From Syntrophaceae bacterium UBA4778 (GTDB taxonomy: Bacteria > Desulfobacterota > Syntrophia > Syntrophales > UBA4778), in contig DHHG01000059.1 in the NCBI GenBank assembly GCA_002403175.1, forward strand, positions 1-8,369: DNA of 8,369 nt. Direction: 5' to 3'. A program made the position numbers and the translations under genes. Under the pieces are notes generated by a model. It saw only the letters and a list, made by a program, of their open reading frames with translations. It was not told the origin of the DNA and ran no database searches. Of this stretch, positions 5,891-8,369 are shown piece by piece (positions within the stretch are counted from its first letter, which is position 1; each line of letters starts with the position of its first letter).

Positions 5891-7249
5891 ATGCCCAAAA
5901 TACTTGTTATCGACGATGACAAATCGATTTCTGAAACGCTTCAACTCTATTTGACGGAAGAAGGATATAAGGTTGAAGTTGCCAATACCGGGACGGACGG
6001 TCTCAACAAGGCCGTGCAGAGTTCCCCTGACGTAATTGTTCTGGATATCCGGCTTCCCGATATAGACGGTTTTACTGTTCTGGAGGATATACGGGAGGAG
6101 AATGAAAATGCCAAGGTAATCATGATTACAGCCCATCATGATATGGAAACGACCATCCGGGCTATGAAGGAGGGGGCTTTCGACTATATTCACAAGCCGA
6201 TCAATATAGACGAGCTCGAGATCGCTATTCAGAGGGCTTTGAAAGCCGGCGAAATGGAAAGAAAGATTGATGGCCTCCTTACGGAGTCTTCCAGGAGCTT
6301 CAAAGTGGGAGATATCATCGGCAACGGAAAGGCCATGCGGGAAATATTCAAAACGATAGGCGTGGTGACTCAGAGCCGGACGACCGTTCTGATTCAGGGC
6401 GAAAGCGGAACAGGGAAGGAATTGATTGCCAAAGTCATTCACAACAATACATCGCCTGTGGAACCGTACATTGCCGTGAACTGCTCGGCTATTGTGGATA
6501 CGCTCCTTGAATCGGAATTGTTTGGACATGAAAAGGGATCTTTTACCGGAGCCATTAACAAAAAACTTGGAAAATTTGAATTAGCCCGATACGGGACCGT
6601 TTTTCTGGATGAAATCAGCGAGATGTCTCTTAATCTGCAATCCAAGCTCCTGAGAGTTCTGCAGGAGATGGAGGTTGAAAGGGTAGGGGGTAAGGATAGA
6701 GTTCGGGTGAATGCCCGGATTATTGCCGCTACCAATAAGGATTTGAAGCGAATGGTCGAAGATGGCAAGTTCAGAGATGACCTCTATTACAGACTCAATA
6801 TCGTGACCATTGATCTTCCGCCCCTTAGGGAGAGAAAGGAGGATATTCCCGTTCTGATCGAATATCTGTTGAATAAAATTAATAGGGATCTCCACAAAAA
6901 AATTGCGGGTGTCTCCGGGGAGATGATGGATATATTTCTAAAATATAGTTGGCCTGGTAATGTCAGGGAGCTTGAAAATCTTCTGGTTCGGGCTGCCGTT
7001 GTGGCGAAAGGGCATGTTTTGACCCGCGAGGATTTTCCGGACCTGATCGATACGTCCAGATCTATATCTGTTGATAGCTGCGAAAAAGAGGGAAACAGAC
7101 TTCTCACGTTGGATGAAATCGAAGAAAAACATATCCGCAAGGTCATTGAGATTATCGGGAGGAATAAAGGCGAAATCTGTGAAGTGCTTGGCATCAGCCG
7201 CCCGACACTGGAAAGGAAACTGGAAAAATACGGGATTGCATTTGATTAA
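5891..7249 (+). CDS. Sigma-54-dependent response regulator, NtrC family
   Basis: A 452-residue DNA-binding activator that remodels sigma-54 RNA polymerase using ATP. The receiver domain (1-120) has D8/D9/D10, phosphoacceptor D52, T80 and K102. The AAA+ domain (about 140-380) has Walker A GESGTGKE (170-177, K176), the sigma-54 contact loop as GSFTGA (216-221) in place of the usual GAFTGA, Walker B FLDE (D240-E241), and the FRDDLYYRL segment with its conserved arginines. A Fis-type helix-turn-helix fills the end (about 405-450, GRNKGEICEVLGISRPTLERK), so it binds specific DNA sites. The ATG at 5891 is the only reasonable start, because an in-frame stop lies 12 bases upstream. Even so, the nearest AAGGAG (5868-5873) is 17 bases away, which suggests low translation. 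It follows the kinase by 80 bp and is its probable partner. The natural target is the sigma-54 promoter at 2492-2507. Confidence 0.95.
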   Translation: MPKILVIDDDKSISETLQLYLTEEGYKVEVANTGTDGLNKAVQSSPDVIVLDIRLPDIDGFTVLEDIREENENAKVIMITAHHDMETTIRAMKEGAFDYIHKPINIDELEIAIQRALKAGEMERKIDGLLTESSRSFKVGDIIGNGKAMREIFKTIGVVTQSRTTVLIQGESGTGKELIAKVIHNNTSPVEPYIAVNCSAIVDTLLESELFGHEKGSFTGAINKKLGKFELARYGTVFLDEISEMSLNLQSKLLRVLQEMEVERVGGKDRVRVNARIIAATNKDLKRMVEDGKFRDDLYYRLNIVTIDLPPLRERKEDIPVLIEYLLNKINRDLHKKIAGVSGEMMDIFLKYSWPGNVRELENLLVRAAVVAKGHVLTREDFPDLIDTSRSISVDSCEKEGNRLLTLDEIEEKHIRKVIEIIGRNKGEICEVLGISRPTLERKLEKYGIAFD

Positions 7250-7558
7250 TAAACAAGTGAAAATCAAACAGAGGCCTTTCCAAATGTCAAACGGTTCTGT
7301 CGCAAATGCGCGATCAGAGCGCAATAGGCTCCCTTCAAGAATCATACACCCATCGCGTTCGCAACAACTATTTTCAATCTGCTAATTAGGCTTGAATTTC
7401 TTTTTGAGAAGTGGCATTAATTTTTGAAAAACAAAAATGAGATGCTTTCAAGTTCACTGTGTCGCGTTCGTTCCCTTTCGACTGAATCTCTTACTGCTGA
7501 AATCACATTCTCACAAATTGGGCATTCATTTTTAACTGCACTGTAAAAGGAGTGTAAA
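7250..7558. other. Intergenic region without a gene
   Basis: No convincing coding frame or clear promoter is visible. It holds a hairpin TGCGC-GATCAGA-GCGCA (7307-7323) with no T-run, an AT-only inverted repeat ATTTTTG-AAAAA-CAAAAAT (7420-7438), and a 9-base direct repeat TCGCGTTCG (7353-7361 and 7462-7470). The sequence TGGCATTAATTTTTGA (7412-7427) resembles a sigma-54 -24 box but its -12 box is poor. ACATTCTC (7505-7512) repeats eight bases found at 2575-2582 in the atpE control region. Some of these may regulate the gene at 7559. Confidence 0.5.
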
Positions 7559-8369
7559 ATGAAAAATCTTAACGGTATATTCACCCCGAGCAGCATTGCT
7601 GTCGTCGGGGCATCAGCAACTCCGGGTAAGGTCGGCCATGATCTATTTGCAAACATTCTTAAAGGTGATTACAAGGGGATTCTCTATCCTGTTAATCCGA
7701 GTTCCAGATCGATCCATAGTATCAGGTCATATACCACCATATCTGAAATTCCGGATCCTGTTGATCTGGCGATGATTGTTCTGCCTCCGGACGCAGCCCT
7801 CAAGGCTACCGAGGAGTCGATTCGCAAAGGCGTAAAAGGGATTGTTATTCTCTCTGCAGGATTTCGGGAGGTAGGGCACAAGGGGCGAGAGGTCGAGAAC
7901 CGGATAGCTTCAATGTGCCGCGAGGCCCAGGTTCCGCTGGTCGGTCCGAACTGTTTGGGCGTTATCAATCCGCTGGCGAATGTAAGCATGAATGCGAGTT
8001 TCTCTGCGAGGATGCCGTCTGCCGGTAATATTTCGTTCATTTCTCAGAGCGGTGCGCTTTGCACATCCGTTCTGGATTTTGCAGCATACCGGGATATCGG
8101 TTTTTCCAAATTCATTTCGATCGGTAACAAGGCCGATGTTGACGAGATCGATCTTCTGGAGTACCTCTACACCGATCCGGACACGGCGGTGATCATGATT
8201 TATATCGAGGAGTTACGAGATGGTGAGAAGTTCGTTTCGACAGTTAAAAAGATTACGGCCGGCGAAAGAAACATGCCTGTCCTGGTCATCAAGTCGGGTA
8301 GAACCAGCGCCGGTGCCAGAGCAGCTGCATCGCATACGGGAGCACTTGCAGGTACAGAGGCCGTTTATG
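7559..8369 (+). CDS. ADP-forming acetyl/acyl-CoA synthetase, N-terminal part (cut by window edge)
   Basis: The enzyme interconverts acyl-CoA, ADP and phosphate with free acid, CoA and ATP in the cytoplasm; in fermenting or syntrophic anaerobes it often yields ATP by substrate-level phosphorylation. The visible 270 codons cover the CoA-binding domain (about 1-135, beginning with IFTPSSIAVVGAS and containing VGPNCLGVINP) and most of the succinyl-CoA-ligase-like domain (SFISQSGAL, then ISIGNKADVDEID). Near the cut lies the phosphohistidine motif SHTGALAG with H259, close to the catalytic histidine reported near 257 in archaeal homologues. The rest, presumably the ATP-grasp beta domain of a roughly 700-residue fused protein, lies outside. 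AAGGAG (7547-7552) sits 6 bases before the ATG. A Pat-type protein acetyltransferase shares this fold, but its synthetase-like part is thought to have lost the histidine, so an active synthetase is favoured. The substrate acid cannot be told. Confidence 0.9.
   Translation, partial: MKNLNGIFTPSSIAVVGASATPGKVGHDLFANILKGDYKGILYPVNPSSRSIHSIRSYTTISEIPDPVDLAMIVLPPDAALKATEESIRKGVKGIVILSAGFREVGHKGREVENRIASMCREAQVPLVGPNCLGVINPLANVSMNASFSARMPSAGNISFISQSGALCTSVLDFAAYRDIGFSKFISIGNKADVDEIDLLEYLYTDPDTAVIMIYIEELRDGEKFVSTVKKITAGERNMPVLVIKSGRTSAGARAAASHTGALAGTEAVY

Noticed and set aside
5882..6529. 215-codon minus-strand frame inside the regulator gene
   Set aside because: It lies antisense to a complete NtrC-family gene with all motifs intact and has no ribosome site or domain of its own.
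7307..7323. Hairpin after the regulator gene as a terminator
   Set aside because: It has only 5 base pairs and no following T-run; I can only list it as part of the intergenic region.
7412..7427. Possible second sigma-54 promoter TGGCATTAATTTTTGA before the acyl-CoA synthetase gene
   Set aside because: The -24 box is good, but the -12 box lacks the essential GC at the right spacing.
7353..7470. Direct repeat TCGCGTTCG as an operator pair
   Set aside because: Two 9-base copies 109 bp apart in a 300-bp region can occur by chance, with no dyad symmetry or promoter nearby to support a role.

Overview
The window (about 45% GC by eye) looks like chromosomal DNA from an anaerobic Desulfobacterota/Deltaproteobacteria-type bacterium, perhaps Syntrophales-like. 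This is an inference. It rests on the mix of genes: PEP synthase, an ADP-forming acyl-CoA synthetase, an ATP synthase c subunit with a signal-like extension, and a Cache/PAS histidine kinase paired with an NtrC-type regulator. There is no rRNA, tRNA, CRISPR array, insertion sequence or phage gene.

Layout. Positions 1-491 (minus) hold the 5' end of PEP synthase (ppsA), with a good sigma-70-type promoter at 547-575. A strong intrinsic terminator at 614-647 ends the next minus-strand unit, which is atpE (2405-2040) followed 43 bp later by a membrane-anchored double-Cache protein with no output domain (1996-674). This unit has a near-consensus sigma-54 promoter at 2507-2492 and repeated AACATT elements 95-160 bp upstream of its predicted start. 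The divergent plus-strand unit starts from a possible sigma-70 promoter (2799-2827) and a structured leader. It encodes a 59-residue two-helix membrane protein (3073-3252), an 853-residue Cache/PAS/PAS histidine kinase (3249-5810, GTGA overlap) and, after a weak stem-loop, a 452-residue NtrC-family sigma-54 activator (5891-7249). After about 310 bp without a gene, the 5' end of an ADP-forming acetyl/acyl-CoA synthetase begins at 7559 and runs off the window.

How it may work together. The kinase and regulator form an orthodox NtrB/NtrC-like pair, and such regulators act only on sigma-54 promoters. The one convincing sigma-54 promoter I can see is the divergent one in front of atpE and the lone Cache protein. 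The simplest reading is a self-contained module: an extracellular signal read by the kinase's Cache domain switches on an unlinked ATP synthase c subunit and a second Cache protein. PEP synthase and the ADP-forming synthetase on the flanks fit an energy-limited anaerobe that makes ATP from acyl-CoA and builds sugars from pyruvate. The link between kinase, regulator and atpE is inferred from position and promoter type, not shown.
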